Shown in pieces: positions 20,279 through 31,900 of a stretch of 64,000 nt of DNA. Position 1 is the first letter of the stretch. Each line of letters begins with the position of its first letter. Below the pieces are notes generated by a model that was not told where the DNA came from, did not search any database, and saw only the letters and a program-made list of their open reading frames with translations. Source of the DNA: Isoptericola sp. AK164 (GTDB lineage Bacteria; Actinomycetota; Actinomycetes; Actinomycetales; Cellulomonadaceae); NCBI RefSeq assembly GCF_029643425.1, contig NZ_CP119106.1:1054001-1118000 (forward strand). Reading direction: 5' to 3'. Both the position numbers and the translations under genes were made by a program.

Positions 20279-21246
20279 CAGTTGGCGTGCAGCGCGGCGT
20301 TCAGCTCGACGCCGACACCCTGGCGCGTGAGCGCCTCGACGGCACCCGTGCGGGAGTTGCGGCGCAGGAGCAGACCGTCGCGGCCGGACAGGTCGCGGGC
20401 CTTGACCACGCGCGGCTCGCCCTCGTCACCCATCTCGTCGAGGACCGTCACCTTGGTCCCGGCGGTCACGTACAGACCGGCCTCGACCACGCAGTCGTCG
20501 CCGAGCGCGATGCCGAGACCGGCGTTGGCGCCGAGCAGGCAGCGCTCGCCGAGGGAGATGACCTCCTTGCCCCCGCCGGACAGCGTGCCCATGATCGAGG
20601 CGCCGCCGCCGACGTCGGACCCGTCGCCCACGACGACACCCGCGGAGATGCGGCCCTCGACCATGGAGGACCCCAGGGTGCCGGCGTTGAAGTTCACGAA
20701 GCCCTCGTGCATCACCGTCGTCCCCTCGGACAGGTGCGCCCCGAGGCGGACGCGGTCGGCGTCGGCGATGCGCACGCCGGTCGGCACCACGTAGTCGACC
20801 ATGCGGGGGAACTTGTCCACGCCGTAGACCGTGACCGGGGCGTCCGTCGCGGCACGCAGCCGCAGGCGCGTCATCTCGAAGTCGGCGACCGCGCAGGGAC
20901 CGCGCGACGTCCACACGACGTTGGTCAGCTTGCCGAAGATGCCCTCGACGTTGAGCCCGTGCGGCTGGACGAGCCGCGCGGAGATCAGGTGCAGGCGCAG
21001 GTAGGCGTCCGCGGTGTCCGCCGGCGGGGCGTCCAGGTCGATCTCGGTGCGCACCACCGAGACGTCGACGCGGCGGGCGTCGTCACGGCGCGTGAGCGCG
21101 GCGAGGTCGACGGGGACGTCGACGTCGTCCGGGGCCGTGCCGAGCGCGGGCGACGGGTACCAGACGTCGAGCGTGCTGCCGTCGTCGGCGACCGTGGCGA
21201 GGCCGAGGCCCCAGGCGGTACGGGGAGAGGTGCTGGGCGTCGTCAT
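20278..21246 (-). CDS. dapD: Tetrahydrodipicolinate N-succinyltransferase DapD
   Basis: Succinyl-CoA-dependent acyltransferase of the lysine/DAP pathway, 322 aa, the longer actinobacterial form. The N-terminal domain has [20 protein letters not shown]. The left-handed beta-helix hexapeptide region starts near residue 170: [40 protein letters not shown] and [18 protein letters not shown], followed by [23 protein letters not shown] 21246 is preceded by a -10 box (TAGGCT) at exactly 7 nt with no ribosome site, so the mRNA is probably leaderless. dapE is divergent 39 nt away, the same arrangement as Rv1201c-Rv1202. Confidence 0.95.
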   Translation of the reverse strand: MTTPSTSPRTAWGLGLATVADDGSTLDVWYPSPALGTAPDDVDVPVDLAALTRRDDARRVDVSVVRTEIDLDAPPADTADAYLRLHLISARLVQPHGLNVEGIFGKLTNVVWTSRGPCAVADFEMTRLRLRAATDAPVTVYGVDKFPRMVDYVVPTGVRIADADRVRLGAHLSEGTTVMHEGFVNFNAGTLGSSMVEGRISAGVVVGDGSDVGGGASIMGTLSGGGKEVISLGERCLLGANAGLGIALGDDCVVEAGLYVTAGTKVTVLDEMGDEGEPRVVKARDLSGRDGLLLRRNSRTGAVEALTRQGVGVELNAALHAN

Positions 21247-21253
21247 GGGCACC

Positions 21254-21259
21254 AGCCTA
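21254..21259 (-). promoter_or_regulatory. Leaderless -10 box of dapD
   Basis: On the minus strand TAGGCT followed by 7 nt and ATG 21246. It lies in the 39-nt gap shared with the divergent dapE. Confidence 0.6.
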
Positions 21260-21285
21260 TCCGCGAGAGGTGGCACGATGACGGG

Positions 21286-22431
21286 GTGACCGAAGCGCAG
21301 ACACGACTTCCCGCGACCCTGACGGACCCCGCGACGCTCCCGAGCTCCGATCTCGTCGACCTGCTCGCCGCGATCTGCGACATCGAGTCTGTCTCGGGCG
21401 ACGAGGCCGCACTCGCGGACGCTGTCGAGGCGCTGCTGGGCGACCAGCCGCACCTTGAGGTGCACCGCGACGGTGACGCCGTCGTCGCCCGCACCACGCT
21501 CGGGCGCGACCGCCGGGTCGTGCTCGCCGGCCACCTCGACACGGTGCCGCTGACCGACCCGCCCAACCTGCCGACGCGGCTGGCCGGTGAGGGTGACGAC
21601 CGCGAGCTGTGGGGCCGGGGAACCGTCGACATGAAGGCCGGGGTCGCCGTCATGCTGGCGCTGGCCGTGGAGCTCGGGCGTCCTGGTGCAGCGCCGGTGG
21701 CGGACCTGACCTACGTGTTCTACGACCACGAGGAGGTCGAGGAGTCCAAGAGCGGGCTCAAGCGGCTCGCGCGGAACCGCCCGGACCTGCTGGCCGGGGA
21801 CTTCGCCGTCCTCGGGGAACCGACGTCCGCCGACATCGAGGGAGGCTGTCAGGGCACGATCCGGGTCGACGTGACCACCCGCGGCGTGGCGGCACACTCG
21901 GCGCGGTCCTGGCGGGGCGAGAACGCCATCCACGGGGCCGCCCCGATCCTGACCCTCCTGTCCGGCTACGAGGCCGTGCAGGTCGAGGTCGACGGGCTGC
22001 TGTACCGCGAGGGCCTCAACGCCGTGGGCATCCGCGGCGGCATCGCCGGCAACGTCGTGCCCGACGCCTGCACCGTGACGGTCAACTACCGCTTCGCGCC
22101 GTCGCGCACGCTGGCGGAGGCCGAGCAGCACCTGCGGGAGCTGTTCGACGGCTACGAGGTCGTCGTCACCGACGCCTCGCCGGCCGCCCGGCCCGGACTC
22201 GACGACCCGCTCGCCGCCGAGTTCGTCGCCGCCGTCCTGGACCGGACCGGGGGAGCGCCGAAGCCCAAGTACGGCTGGACCGACGTGGCGCGCTTCGCCG
22301 AGCTCGGGATCCCCGCCGTGAACTTCGGCCCCGGCGACGCGCTGCTGGCCCACGCCGACGACGAGCGCGTGCGGGTCGCCGAGCTCGGCGTCTGCCGGGA
22401 CGCCCTGCGGGCCTGGCTCGTGGGCGCGTAG
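21286..22431 (+). CDS. dapE: Succinyl-diaminopimelate desuccinylase DapE
   Basis: Zn-dependent M20-family hydrolase, 381 aa, removing succinate from N-succinyl-DAP. Metal motifs are [18 protein letters not shown] and [16 protein letters not shown]; the dimerisation domain contains [21 protein letters not shown] 21286 begins [12 protein letters not shown]; earlier in-frame sequence lies antisense to dapD and is a shadow. The sequence matches the actinobacterial DapE type better than general carboxypeptidases, and context with dapC and dapD supports the name. It ends 35 nt before a strong bidirectional hairpin. Confidence 0.94.
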   Translation: MTEAQTRLPATLTDPATLPSSDLVDLLAAICDIESVSGDEAALADAVEALLGDQPHLEVHRDGDAVVARTTLGRDRRVVLAGHLDTVPLTDPPNLPTRLAGEGDDRELWGRGTVDMKAGVAVMLALAVELGRPGAAPVADLTYVFYDHEEVEESKSGLKRLARNRPDLLAGDFAVLGEPTSADIEGGCQGTIRVDVTTRGVAAHSARSWRGENAIHGAAPILTLLSGYEAVQVEVDGLLYREGLNAVGIRGGIAGNVVPDACTVTVNYRFAPSRTLAEAEQHLRELFDGYEVVVTDASPAARPGLDDPLAAEFVAAVLDRTGGAPKPKYGWTDVARFAELGIPAVNFGPGDALLAHADDERVRVAELGVCRDALRAWLVGA

Positions 22432-22465
22432 CCGCACGCGAGCGACGCACCACGACCTGCTGACA

Positions 22466-22515
22466 CGACGACGCCGGTGGTACCGCCCCGAGGGGCGGTA
22501 CCACCGGCGTCGTCG
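22466..22515. terminator. Bidirectional terminator between dapE and LPXTG gene 1
   Basis: Perfect 24-bp stem (22466-22489 with 22492-22515) with a 2-nt centre, placed between two converging genes. Its arms share the core CGACGCCGGTGG with the hairpin at the end of the second LPXTG gene. Confidence 0.8.
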
Positions 22516-22526
22516 GTGTCGGGGAC

Positions 22527-25500
22527 TCAGCCCCGGGTGCGGCGACGGACGAACATCATCCCGGCACCGGTACCGATGAGCAGCAGCGCACCGATCGCGG
22601 CCAGGGCCGTGTTCGTGCCGGTCTGCGGCAGCGGCGGCTGCGGCGGCGTCACCGGGACGTCGCGGCAGACCTGGACGGACGCGCCGTCACGGTCGAGCTC
22701 GCGGGCCCCGTCGAGGAGGTAGGCCTCGTTGGTGACCAGCACGCAGCGGCCCTGCTCGACCGAGACGCTCTGGGCGACCGGAAACTCCGTGACGGCCCCG
22801 GCCGAATCGGCGTCGACCGTCCCGAGCAGCACGGGCGCGTAGTCCGGGACGATCCAGTCGTCCCAGACCTCCACCGACGTCGGACCGTTGTCCATCACGC
22901 TCGGGTCGATGTCGAGGGAGTCCGTGGCCTCGTCCTCACCGGCCTCGGCGGGCGTGTCGATGTGGTCCTGCGTCTGCGGGTAGGCCGCCAGGTCCCAGGT
23001 CACGGTCGCCTCGAGGGTGCCGACGAAGTCGTCGACGTTCTCGCAGGTGAGCGCCATCGCCGTCTCGCCCGGTCCGAACGAGTACTGGAGGCCGTCGGCG
23101 ATCCCGTCGGCGTCCTCGGCGTCGACGAGGCAGGCGGAGTCCTCGAACGTCGCCACCACGGTGCCCGTCATCGCGTAGTCGTTCGGGTTGGACACCGTCA
23201 CGGCCGCCGAGAGCGTGGCGTCGTCGAGGGTCGTCGGACCCTCCACCACCTGCACGACGAACTCGACCGTGGTCTCCTCCTGGTCGGCCGGCAGGGTGAC
23301 CGGGTGCGTGCCCGGCTCCTTGTCGACCGTGAAGGTGCGGCTGACGTACTGCGTGCCCTCACCCTCGACCGTGATGTCCAGCGGCTCCCAGACCAGCGGG
23401 TCGATGAACTCGACCTCGGTCGTCTCGCCCTCGACGAGCTCGACGGACCGGGTGCGGTCCGCCGGGAGCAGGTAGCCCTCGGGCGCGACGGTCTCCTCGA
23501 CCAGGTAGGTCCCGAAGTCGGCGATCTGCTCGACGGTGTACGTGCCGTCCTCGCCGGTCACGACCGTGAGGGGCTCCTCGGCGGCCGGGTCGAGCGGGTT
23601 CGGCGTGATCTCGAAGGTGGCTCCCTCGAGCTCCGTCTCGTCCTCGCCGACCTTGACGATGGTCAGCTCGGCGGGGGCGTCGCGGCAGATCGTCACCGAG
23701 GCGCTGGACTCGTCGATGCGCTCGCCGTCGGCGCCGGCGCCGGTCTCCACCAGGAAGGCGGTGTTGTCGACCTGGAGGCACTCACCCTGGGCGACCTCGA
23801 ACTCCTTCGAGAAATCGAAGGGCGTCGTGTTGGCGCTGTCGATGGCGTCGACGGTGCCGAGGAGCTCCGGGTCGGCGTCGGGGTTGGTGATGTCGTCCCA
23901 GACGTCGACCGAGCGCAGGCCGTTGTCGGTGGTGGCCTCGGCCAGGTCGAGGGTGTCGGTAGCCGAGTCGGTCCCGGCATCGTCCGGGTTGTCGATGTGG
24001 TCCTGGGTCTGCGGGTACTCCGCGAGGTCCCAGGTCACGGTCGCCTCGACCTCGCCGAACAGCGGCGGGTTCGGGCAGTCGACCATCAGGACGGTGTCGC
24101 CGGAGGGGAACTCGTTCTCCCAGCCGTCCAGGTCGGTGCCCTCGAGGGTGCAGACGGTGCCGTCGAGGTCGACGTCCACCGTGCCGGTCACGGCGCCCGC
24201 GTTCGGGTTGGTGACCGTGACGGCGACCGACCGGGACGGGTCGGCCGACTCGTCCAGGACCGTGTCGCTCTCCATGACCTCGATCGTGTAGTTGATCGTG
24301 GCCGACTCCTCGTCGGCCCGCAGGTCGATCGTGGTGGCGTCGGCCTGCTTGTCGTCGGTCCAGGTTCGGGTGACGAACTGCTCGGCCGAGACCTCGACCG
24401 TCAGCGGCTCCCAGGCCAGCGGGTCGACGAAGGTGAGGGCCTCGTCGGACCCGGTGGCCAGGGTGACGACCTGGTCGCGGTCGGCGGGGAGCAGGTAGCC
24501 CTCGGGGGCGACCGTCTCGGTGACGGTGTACTCGCCGAAGTAGACGACGTCGGAGAAGGTGTACTCACCGGTCTCCCCGGTGCTGAACGTCAGCGGGTCG
24601 TCACCGGCCGGGTCGACCGGGTTCGGGCTGATGGTGAAGGTCGCACCGGCCAGCGGCTGCTGGTCCTCGTCGACCTTGAAGACGGTCAGGTCGGCGGGCG
24701 CCTCGCGGCACACGTCGACGACCTCGGTGGCGGAGTCGATCCGGTCTCCGTCGGCGCCCGCCTCGGCCTCGACGAGGTAGCCGTCGTTGACGACCTCCAC
24801 ACACTCACCGAGCGGGACGTCGATCTCCTGGCTGACGTCGAACGTGGTGGTGTTCGCGCTGCCGGTGGCGTCGACGGTGCCGAGGTACTCGGGCTCCGAG
24901 TCCGGGTTGACGAAGTCGTCCCAGACGTCGACCGAGAGCAGTCCGTTGTCGGTGGTCTCCTCGGCGAGGGCGAGGGTGTCGGAGGCCGAGTCGGTGCCGG
25001 CGTCGTCCGGGTTGTCGATGTGGTCCTGGGTCTGCGGGTAGTCCGCGAGGTCCCAGGTCACGGTCGCCTCGACCTCGCCGAACAGCGGCGGGTCGGGGCA
25101 GTCGACCGTCAGCACGGTCGCACCGGGGGCGAACTCGTTCTCCCAGCCGGCCAGGTCGGTGCCCTCGAGGGTGCAGACGGTGCCGTCGAGGTCGACGTCC
25201 ACCGTGCCGGTCACGGCGCCCGCGTTCGGGTTGGTGACCGTGACGGTGACCGAGCGGGGCGAGGCCTCGGACTCGTCCAGGACCGTGTCGCTCTCGACGA
25301 CCTCGATGGTGTAGTCGAGCGTGACCGACTCCTGGTCGGCCGGCAGCAGGACGGTGTCGTTGCCGTCGACCTGCTTGTCGTTGGTCCACGTCCGGGTGAC
25401 GAACTGCCCGCCCGAGACGTCGACCGTCAGCGGCTGCCAGGCCAGCGGGTCGGTGAACTCGACCTCGGTGGTCTCGCCCTCGACGAGCTCGACGGTCTGC

Positions 25501-28500
25501 GTGCGGTCACCCGGCGGAGGCATGAGATAGCCGGACTCGGCCGGGACCGAGACCTCGGTGACGTCGTACTCGCCGAAGTCGGCGACCTGCTCGACGGTGT
25601 AGGTCCCGTCCTCGCCGGTGACGACCGTGAGGGGCTCCTCGGCGGCCGGGTCGAGTGGGTTCGGGCTCACCTCGAACGTGACGCCCGGGATCGGGGTCCC
25701 GTCCTCGCCGACCTTGACGATGGTCAGCTCGGCGGGGGCGTCGCGGCAGATCGTCACCGAGGCGCTGGACTCGTCGATGCGCTCACCGTCGGCGCCGGCA
25801 TCCTCCTCGACCACGTAGGCGGTGTTGTCGACCTGGAGGCACTCACCCTGGGCGACCGTGAAATCCTTCGGGAACTGGAAGGTGCTGGTGTCGGCGCTGC
25901 CGGTGGCGTCGACGGTACCGAGGTACTCGGGCTCCGAGTCCGGGTTGGTGAAGTCGTCCCAGACGTCGACCGAGAGCAGTCCGTTGTCGGTGGTGGCATC
26001 GGCGAGGTCGAGGGTGTCGGTGGCCGAGTCGGTTCCGGCGTCGCCTGGGTTGTCGATGTGGTCCTGGGTCTGCGGGTAGTCCGCCAGCTCCCAGGTCACG
26101 GTCGCCTCGACCTCGCCGAACAGCGGCGGGTTCGGGCAGTCGAGCTGCAGGACGGTCTCGCCGGAGGGGAACTCGTACGACAGCTCGTCGGCGTCGTCGC
26201 CCTCGAGCGTGCAGACGGCGCCGTCGAGGTCGACGTCCAGCGTCCCGGTCACGGCGCCCGCGTTCGGGTTGGTGACCGTGACGCTGACCGACCGGGACGG
26301 GTCGGCCGACTCGTCCAGGACCGTGTCGCTCTCCATGACCTCGATCGTGTAGTTGATCGTGGCCGACTCCTCGTCGGCCCGCAGGTCGATGGTGGTCTGG
26401 TCGGCGGACTTGTCGTTCGTCCACGACCGGGTGACGAACTGCGAGGCGGTCAGGTCCAGCTCCAGCGGCTCCCAGGCCAGCGGGTCGACGAAGGTGAGGG
26501 ACTCGTCGGCGCCCGGCTCGAGCGTGACGACCTGGTCGCGGTCGGCGGGGAGCAGGTAGCCCTCGGGGGCGACCGTCTCGGTGACGGTGTACTCACCGAA
26601 GTAGACGACGTCGGAGAAGGTGTACTCACCGGTCTCCCCGGTGCTGAACGTCAGCGGGTCGTCACCGGCCGGGTCGACCGGGTTCGGGCTGATGGTGAAG
26701 GTCGCGCCCGGCAGGAGCAGACCGTCGGAGTTCGCCTTGAGGATGGTCAGGTCCGCCGGGTTCTCGCGGCAGACGGTCACGACCTCCTGGGCCTCGTCGA
26801 TCCGGTCGCCGTCGGCGCCGGCCCCGGTCTCGACGATGTAGCCGTCGTTGACGACCTGGATGCACTCGCCGAGGCCGACGTCGATCACCTGGGTGACGTC
26901 GAACGTGGTGGTGTTCTCGGCCCCGGTGGCCACGACCGTCCCGAGGAGCTCGGGCTCGAGGTCGGGGTTGACGAAGTCGTCATAGACGTCCACGGACTGC
27001 ACGCCCTCGTCGGTCACGGTGGCGGTGATCTCGACCGAGTCGCCGGCGGAGTCGGTGCCCGCGTTGTCGGGGTCGTCGATGTGGTCCTGGGTCTGCGGGT
27101 AGTCGCCCAGGTCCCAGGTCACGGTCGCCTCGACGGTGCCGTCGAGGGGAGGGTTCGGGCAGGTGACGTCGAAGCCGGTGAAGTCCGGGCCGAAGTCGAG
27201 CTGCAGCCCGTCGGTCACCGGGTCGACGTCCACGGCTCCGTCGACGGTGCAGGCCTGGCCGTCGATCGTGACGTCGAGCGTGCCGACGACGTTCTCCGCG
27301 TTGGGATTGTCCACCACGACCTCGATGGCGCGGGACTCGTCGGTGACCTCTTCGGCGCTCTCGGAGACCTCGATGGTGTACTCGAGCTCCACCGACGACT
27401 GGTCGGCCGGCAGGTCGATCTGGTCCTCGCCGTCGACCTGCTTGTCGTTGGTCCACGTCCGGGTGATGAACTGCTCGGCCGATCCGTCGACGTCGATCTC
27501 CAGGGGCTCCCACGGAGTCGGGTCGACGAAGGTCAGCGAGGCCGACTCACCGGCGTCGATGGTGATCGTCTGGTCGCGGTCGGCGGGCAGGAGGTAGTTG
27601 CTCGGCGCCTCGGTCTCGGTGACGGTGAACTCGGTGCCCCAGAACTCTTCACCGATCGTCTCGAACGTGTAGGTGCCGTCCTCACCGGTGGTGAACTCCA
27701 GCGGGTCGGGGCCTTCACCCGTCGGGTTCGGGGTGATCTCGAAGGTCGCACCCGGCAGCGGGACGCCGTCCTCGCTCTCCTTGATGATCGTCAGGTCCGA
27801 GCACAGGCTCGGCACGTCGATCGTTCCGACGGCGTAGTCCTTGATGGCGCTCGTGTCGCCGTTGAAGTTGCCCTCCTGCGACCGCATGTGCAGGCCGGCG
27901 AAGCCATTGCTGGGGCAAAGCCCGCCGATGCCGAGTTCCGTGAGATTGAACTTCATCTCGACGAATCGGTTGATCGGGATGTTGCCGCTGTCGTTGACGT
28001 TGGGGGAGTCGAAGAAGTCTGCGATCGGCGCGAGGTTGGCCCTGACGTCGAATCCGGAGCAGTCGGGTCCGGTCGTCCAGGCACCGCCGCTCCACACGTC
28101 GACCGTCTGGCAGGCCAGCCCTCGGATGCCACGGTCACCGATGGAGATGCGCAGGTCGCCGTCCGTGCGGGTCGGGACGATGCCGCTCTGCTCGAGCTGG
28201 TTGAGCTCGATGTAGTACCGGCCGGTGCCCGTCCCGCTTCCGCGGTCGAAAGCGAGGAAGAGCCACTGGTCGAGCGTGGCGTCCTCGATGTCGGAGTACA
28301 CCAGCACGTTGCCGATGTCGGACTTGCCCGAGGCGTTGCCGTCGGAACCCTCTAGCCAGACGGGGTAGTCGCTCTCGCTCGTCCCCTCCCCGAAAGTGGA
28401 GGTGTCGGCGTTGCCGACGGGATCGCGGACGACGTCGAAGTTGTCGTCACCGACAGTGAGATCTTCCCAGTCGAAGCCCCCGTTGTTGACCTGGTTGCGG

Positions 28501-28658
28501 TCGATCTCGAAGTCGCTGCCGACGGCCTGTGCACTGGTGCCCAGGGCGACGACGGACCCGAGGGCGAGCGTCGTGGCCGTGAACGCGGCGAGAGGCCGGA
28601 AGAACCGGCCTCTGGGTCGAATGTTCGCGGCGTCGCGGGTCGATTTCCTGCTGCGCAT
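22527..28658 (-). CDS. Giant LPXTG cell-wall protein with five SpaA/CnaB-type repeat modules (paralogue 1)
   Basis: A 2043-aa secreted surface protein. The signal peptide ends at about Ala45 (TSAQA|VGS). Residues 46-285 form a unique N-domain ([33 protein letters not shown]). Five modules of about 345 aa follow. Each begins with a SpaA/CnaB-like domain containing a Lys (DLTIIKE), PGATFEI.PNP and a Glu in TVTETEAP, the residues that form isopeptide bonds in this family. An Ig-like part follows ([33 protein letters not shown]). The C-terminus is a sortase signal: LPQTG, a hydrophobic helix and RRRTRG. Modules 2-3 and 4-5 form a duplicated pair. No sortase gene is in the window. Likely an adhesin or pilin-like stalk; the ligand is unknown. 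Confidence 0.9.
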   Translation of the reverse strand: MRSRKSTRDAANIRPRGRFFRPLAAFTATTLALGSVVALGTSAQAVGSDFEIDRNQVNNGGFDWEDLTVGDDNFDVVRDPVGNADTSTFGEGTSESDYPVWLEGSDGNASGKSDIGNVLVYSDIEDATLDQWLFLAFDRGSGTGTGRYYIELNQLEQSGIVPTRTDGDLRISIGDRGIRGLACQTVDVWSGGAWTTGPDCSGFDVRANLAPIADFFDSPNVNDSGNIPINRFVEMKFNLTELGIGGLCPSNGFAGLHMRSQEGNFNGDTSAIKDYAVGTIDVPSLCSDLTIIKESEDGVPLPGATFEITPNPTGEGPDPLEFTTGEDGTYTFETIGEEFWGTEFTVTETEAPSNYLLPADRDQTITIDAGESASLTFVDPTPWEPLEIDVDGSAEQFITRTWTNDKQVDGEDQIDLPADQSSVELEYTIEVSESAEEVTDESRAIEVVVDNPNAENVVGTLDVTIDGQACTVDGAVDVDPVTDGLQLDFGPDFTGFDVTCPNPPLDGTVEATVTWDLGDYPQTQDHIDDPDNAGTDSAGDSVEITATVTDEGVQSVDVYDDFVNPDLEPELLGTVVATGAENTTTFDVTQVIDVGLGECIQVVNDGYIVETGAGADGDRIDEAQEVVTVCRENPADLTILKANSDGLLLPGATFTISPNPVDPAGDDPLTFSTGETGEYTFSDVVYFGEYTVTETVAPEGYLLPADRDQVVTLEPGADESLTFVDPLAWEPLELDLTASQFVTRSWTNDKSADQTTIDLRADEESATINYTIEVMESDTVLDESADPSRSVSVTVTNPNAGAVTGTLDVDLDGAVCTLEGDDADELSYEFPSGETVLQLDCPNPPLFGEVEATVTWELADYPQTQDHIDNPGDAGTDSATDTLDLADATTDNGLLSVDVWDDFTNPDSEPEYLGTVDATGSADTSTFQFPKDFTVAQGECLQVDNTAYVVEEDAGADGERIDESSASVTICRDAPAELTIVKVGEDGTPIPGVTFEVSPNPLDPAAEEPLTVVTGEDGTYTVEQVADFGEYDVTEVSVPAESGYLMPPPGDRTQTVELVEGETTEVEFTDPLAWQPLTVDVSGGQFVTRTWTNDKQVDGNDTVLLPADQESVTLDYTIEVVESDTVLDESEASPRSVTVTVTNPNAGAVTGTVDVDLDGTVCTLEGTDLAGWENEFAPGATVLTVDCPDPPLFGEVEATVTWDLADYPQTQDHIDNPDDAGTDSASDTLALAEETTDNGLLSVDVWDDFVNPDSEPEYLGTVDATGSANTTTFDVSQEIDVPLGECVEVVNDGYLVEAEAGADGDRIDSATEVVDVCREAPADLTVFKVDEDQQPLAGATFTISPNPVDPAGDDPLTFSTGETGEYTFSDVVYFGEYTVTETVAPEGYLLPADRDQVVTLATGSDEALTFVDPLAWEPLTVEVSAEQFVTRTWTDDKQADATTIDLRADEESATINYTIEVMESDTVLDESADPSRSVAVTVTNPNAGAVTGTVDVDLDGTVCTLEGTDLDGWENEFPSGDTVLMVDCPNPPLFGEVEATVTWDLAEYPQTQDHIDNPDDAGTDSATDTLDLAEATTDNGLRSVDVWDDITNPDADPELLGTVDAIDSANTTPFDFSKEFEVAQGECLQVDNTAFLVETGAGADGERIDESSASVTICRDAPAELTIVKVGEDETELEGATFEITPNPLDPAAEEPLTVVTGEDGTYTVEQIADFGTYLVEETVAPEGYLLPADRTRSVELVEGETTEVEFIDPLVWEPLDITVEGEGTQYVSRTFTVDKEPGTHPVTLPADQEETTVEFVVQVVEGPTTLDDATLSAAVTVSNPNDYAMTGTVVATFEDSACLVDAEDADGIADGLQYSFGPGETAMALTCENVDDFVGTLEATVTWDLAAYPQTQDHIDTPAEAGEDEATDSLDIDPSVMDNGPTSVEVWDDWIVPDYAPVLLGTVDADSAGAVTEFPVAQSVSVEQGRCVLVTNEAYLLDGARELDRDGASVQVCRDVPVTPPQPPLPQTGTNTALAAIGALLLIGTGAGMMFVRRRTRG
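22640..26757 (-). repeat. Tandem two-module duplication inside LPXTG gene 1
   Basis: Modules 2 and 4 match each other closely and so do modules 3 and 5, giving an A-B-A'-B' order with a period of about 2061 bp (module starts near 26757, 25735, 24695 and 23674). Over about 120 bp, 24519-24650 and 26580-26703 are almost identical. The paralogue at 28924-33003 has a single A-B pair. Confidence 0.85.
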
Positions 28659-28868
28659 CCAAGATCCCCTGTCCGATATGTCGTAGGCCCAGATTCAACA
28701 GGCACGACAAAGCATCACGTCCGCGGGGAGCCTATCCGCGTCCTTCACAGATCGGACAGGGTTTCGCCCATAAATCACCCGCTCCCGTCACAACGTGATC
28801 TGTCCGTGACCCGACCATGTGTCCGCACCCCGACACGACGGGTACCGATCGCACCACCGGATGGGCGA

Positions 28869-28912
28869 CGACGCCGGTGGCACCACCCCGCGGGACGGTG
28901 CCACCGGCGTCG
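28869..28912 (-). terminator. Terminator of LPXTG gene 2
   Basis: 16-bp perfect stem (28869-28884 with 28897-28912), 12-nt loop, immediately after the stop of the second LPXTG gene. The arms resemble those of the hairpin after LPXTG gene 1. The remaining 200 nt up to LPXTG gene 1 are relatively AT-rich and contain two similar ATCGGACAGGG motifs (near 28670 and 28750), perhaps a promoter region. Confidence 0.7.
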
Positions 28913-28923
28913 GTGGGAGCGGA

Positions 28924-31900
28924 TCAGCCGTGGCTACGGCGTCGGAGGTAGAGCATCCCGGCGCCGGTACCGATGAGCAGCAGGGTGGCGATGACCGCCA
29001 TCGCCGTGTCGGCACCGGTCTGCGGCAGCGGCGGCGTCGGCGGGGGCGTCACCGGGACGTCGCGGCAGATCTCCACGGAGGCCGAGTCGCGGTCGAGCTC
29101 GGTGTCCCCGTCGAGGAGGTAGGCCTCGTTGGTGACGTCCAGGCACTCGCCCTGGCCGACCGTGACCGTCGTGCTGACCGGGAACTCGGTCACCGCTCCG
29201 GGCTCCGTCGCGTCGACGGTCCCGAGCATCGTCGGGGCGAGGTCCGGGGTGGAGAAGTCGTCCCAGACCTCCACCGACGTCGGGCCGTTGTCGACGACGG
29301 CCGGGTCGATGTCGATCGCGTCGGACGCGCTGCCCTCCCCGGCGTTCTCCGGCCCGTCGAGCTGCTCCTGGGTCTGCGGGTACTCCGCGAGGTCCCAGGT
29401 GACGGTCGCCGCGAGGGTGCCCTCGAAGTCGTTCACGTTCTCGCACGTGAGCGTCATGAGGCTGTCGCCGGACGGGAACAAGAACTGGAGCCCGTCCGTC
29501 GCCTCGTCGGCGTCCTCGGCGTCGATCAGGCAGGCCTCGTCCTCGAACGTCGCGGCGACGGTACCCATCACCGGGTTGTCGTTCGGGTTGGACACCTCCA
29601 CCGAGGCCTGCAGAGTGGCGTCGTCGAGGGTCGTCGGACCCTGGACGACCTGCACGACGAACTCGACGGTGGTCTGGGCCTGGTCGGCCGGCAGGGTCGT
29701 CGGGTGCGTCTCGGCCTCCTTGTCGACGGTGAAGGTGCGGCTGACGAACTGCTCACCCTCGCCCATCACCTCGATGTTCAGCGGCTCCCAGACCAGCGGG
29801 TCGACGAAGGAGACCTCGGTGGTCTCGCCCTCGAGCAGCTCGACCGTCCGGGTGGGGTTCGCCGGCAGGAGGTAGCCCTCGGGAGCCTCGGTCTCGGTGA
29901 CCGTGTACTCGCCGAAGTCGGCGATCTCCTCGATCGTGTACGTCCCGTCCTCACCGGTCACGACGACCAGGCGGTCCTCGCTCTCCGGGTCGAGCGGGTT
30001 CGGCATGATCTCGAAGGTGGCACCGGGGAGGTAGACGTCGTCCTCGTCCTCGGTGATCTTCTGGGCGGCCTTGACGATCCTCAGCTCGGCGGGGGCGTCA
30101 CGGCAGATCGTCACCGAGGCGCTGTCATCGTCGATCCGGTCACCGTCGGCGCCGTCGCCGGTCTCGACGATGTACGCGGTGTTGTCGACGACGAGGCATT
30201 CGCCCTGGGGAACTTCGAACTCCTGCGAGAACTCGATGGTCGTGGTCTCCGCCGAGCCGGTCGAGGTGACCGTCTGCAGGAACTCCGGCGCCTCGTCGGG
30301 GCTGGTGAATTCGTCGTAGACGTCCACCGACGTCACGCCGTTGTCGGTGGTGACCTCCTCGAGGCTGATGCCGTCGGACGCCTCACCCGGCGGGGCGTTC
30401 TCCGGGTCGTCGACGTCGTCCTGGGTCTGCGGGTACTCCCCGCGGTCCCAGGTGACCGTCGCCTCGATCTGGCCGAAGAGCGGCGGGTTGGGGCAGTCGA
30501 CCGTGAACTCGTTCACGCCGCCGGCGAACTCGTTCTCCCACTCGTCCAGGTCGGTGCCCTCGTCAGAGCAGAAGTCGCCGTCGAGCTCGACCGTGAGCAT
30601 GCCCGTGACGGGGTCGGCGTTGGGGTTGTCGACCGTGACCGTGACCGCACGGGCCGGGTCGGCGTCCGGGTCGAGGAAGGTGTCGCTCTCCATGACCTCG
30701 ATCGTGTAGTTGATCGTGGCCGAGGGTTCGTCGGCACGGAGGTCGATCGTGGTCGTGTCCGCCTCCTTGTCGTTCGCCCAGGTCCGGGTGACGAACTGTT
30801 CCGCCGACAGCTCCAGGTCCAGCGGCTCCCAGATCAGCGGGTCGACGAAGGTGAGCGTCTCGTCGGACCCCGGCGCCAGCGTGACCACCTGGCTACGCTC
30901 GGCCGGCAGGAAGTAGCCCGCGGGGGCGATCGTCTCGGTGACGGTGTACTCGCCGAAGGAGACGACGTCCTCAAAGGTGTACTCGCCGGATTCCCCGGTG
31001 CTGAACGTCAGCGGGTCGTCACCGGTCGGGTCGACCGGGTTCGGGCTGATCTCGAAAGTCGCACCGGGCAACGGCTGCTCGTCCTCGTCGACCTTGGAGA
31101 TGGTCAGTTCGGCCCCCTCCTCGCGGCAGATGTCGACGACCTCGGTGGCGGAATCGATGCGGTCGCCGTCGGCGCCGGCCTCCACCTCGACGATGTAGCC
31201 GTCGTTGACCACCTCGATGCACTCGCCCAGCGGGACCTCGATCACCTGGGAGACCGGGAACTCCTCGGAGCCCGCGTCCTCGGTGGCCTGGACCGTGCCG
31301 AGGTACGTCGGAGGCAGGTCGGGGTTGGTGAAGTCGTCCCAGACGTCCACGGCCGGCAGCCCGTTGTCGGTGGTGACGATCAGGGTGCTGTCGGTCGCCT
31401 CGCCCTGGGGAGCGTTCTCCGGGTCGTCGACGTCGTCCTGGGTCTGCGGGTAGACGCCGCGGTCCCAGGTGACGGTGGCGTCGACCTCGCCGTTCAGCGG
31501 CGGGTCGTCGCAGACGACGTCCAGGACGGTCTCACCGGGGGCGAACTCGTTCTCCCACGCGTCGAGGTCGGTGCCGGCGTAGCTGCAGAGCTCGCCGTTG
31601 AGGTCGACGCTCAGGTTGCCGGTGACGGGGTCCTCGTTGGGGTTGTCGACCGTGACCGTGACGGTACGGCCGCCCTCCTCGAGCATCGTGTCGCTCCAGA
31701 ACACCTCGACGACGTAGTCGAGCTCGACGGACTCCTGGTCGGCCGGCAGCAGAAGGACGTCGTCGCCGTCGACCTGCTTGTCGTTCTCCCAGGTGCGGGT
31801 GACGAACTGCTCGGCCGTGACGTCGATCTCCAGCGGCTCCCACGGCATCGGGTCGACGAACGTCAGCGACGCCGACTCCGCGGGGCCGATCGTGATCGTC

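Noticed and set aside
21262-21277. CCGCGAGAGGTGGCACG resembling the stem arm start of element A
   Set aside because: Only about 16 bases match, there is no second arm or conserved loop, and it overlaps the dapE leader; probably chance.
20269-21285. In-frame extension of dapE through the dapD gene
   Set aside because: It overlaps a convincing dapD on the other strand; a GTG start at 21286 in the 39-nt gap fits the family N-terminus.
22962-28355. A 1797-codon open frame on the plus strand opposite LPXTG gene 1, and similar long frames opposite other genes
   Set aside because: GC-rich third positions leave few antisense stops. The product is Arg/Asp/Val low-complexity sequence with no domain, and the minus-strand frame has a signal peptide, repeats and LPQTG.
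28659-28868. Possible small gene or RNA between the two LPXTG genes
   Set aside because: The stretch is AT-richer than its surroundings and has repeated GGACAGGG motifs, but no frame with a ribosome site and no clear fold; treated as promoter region.
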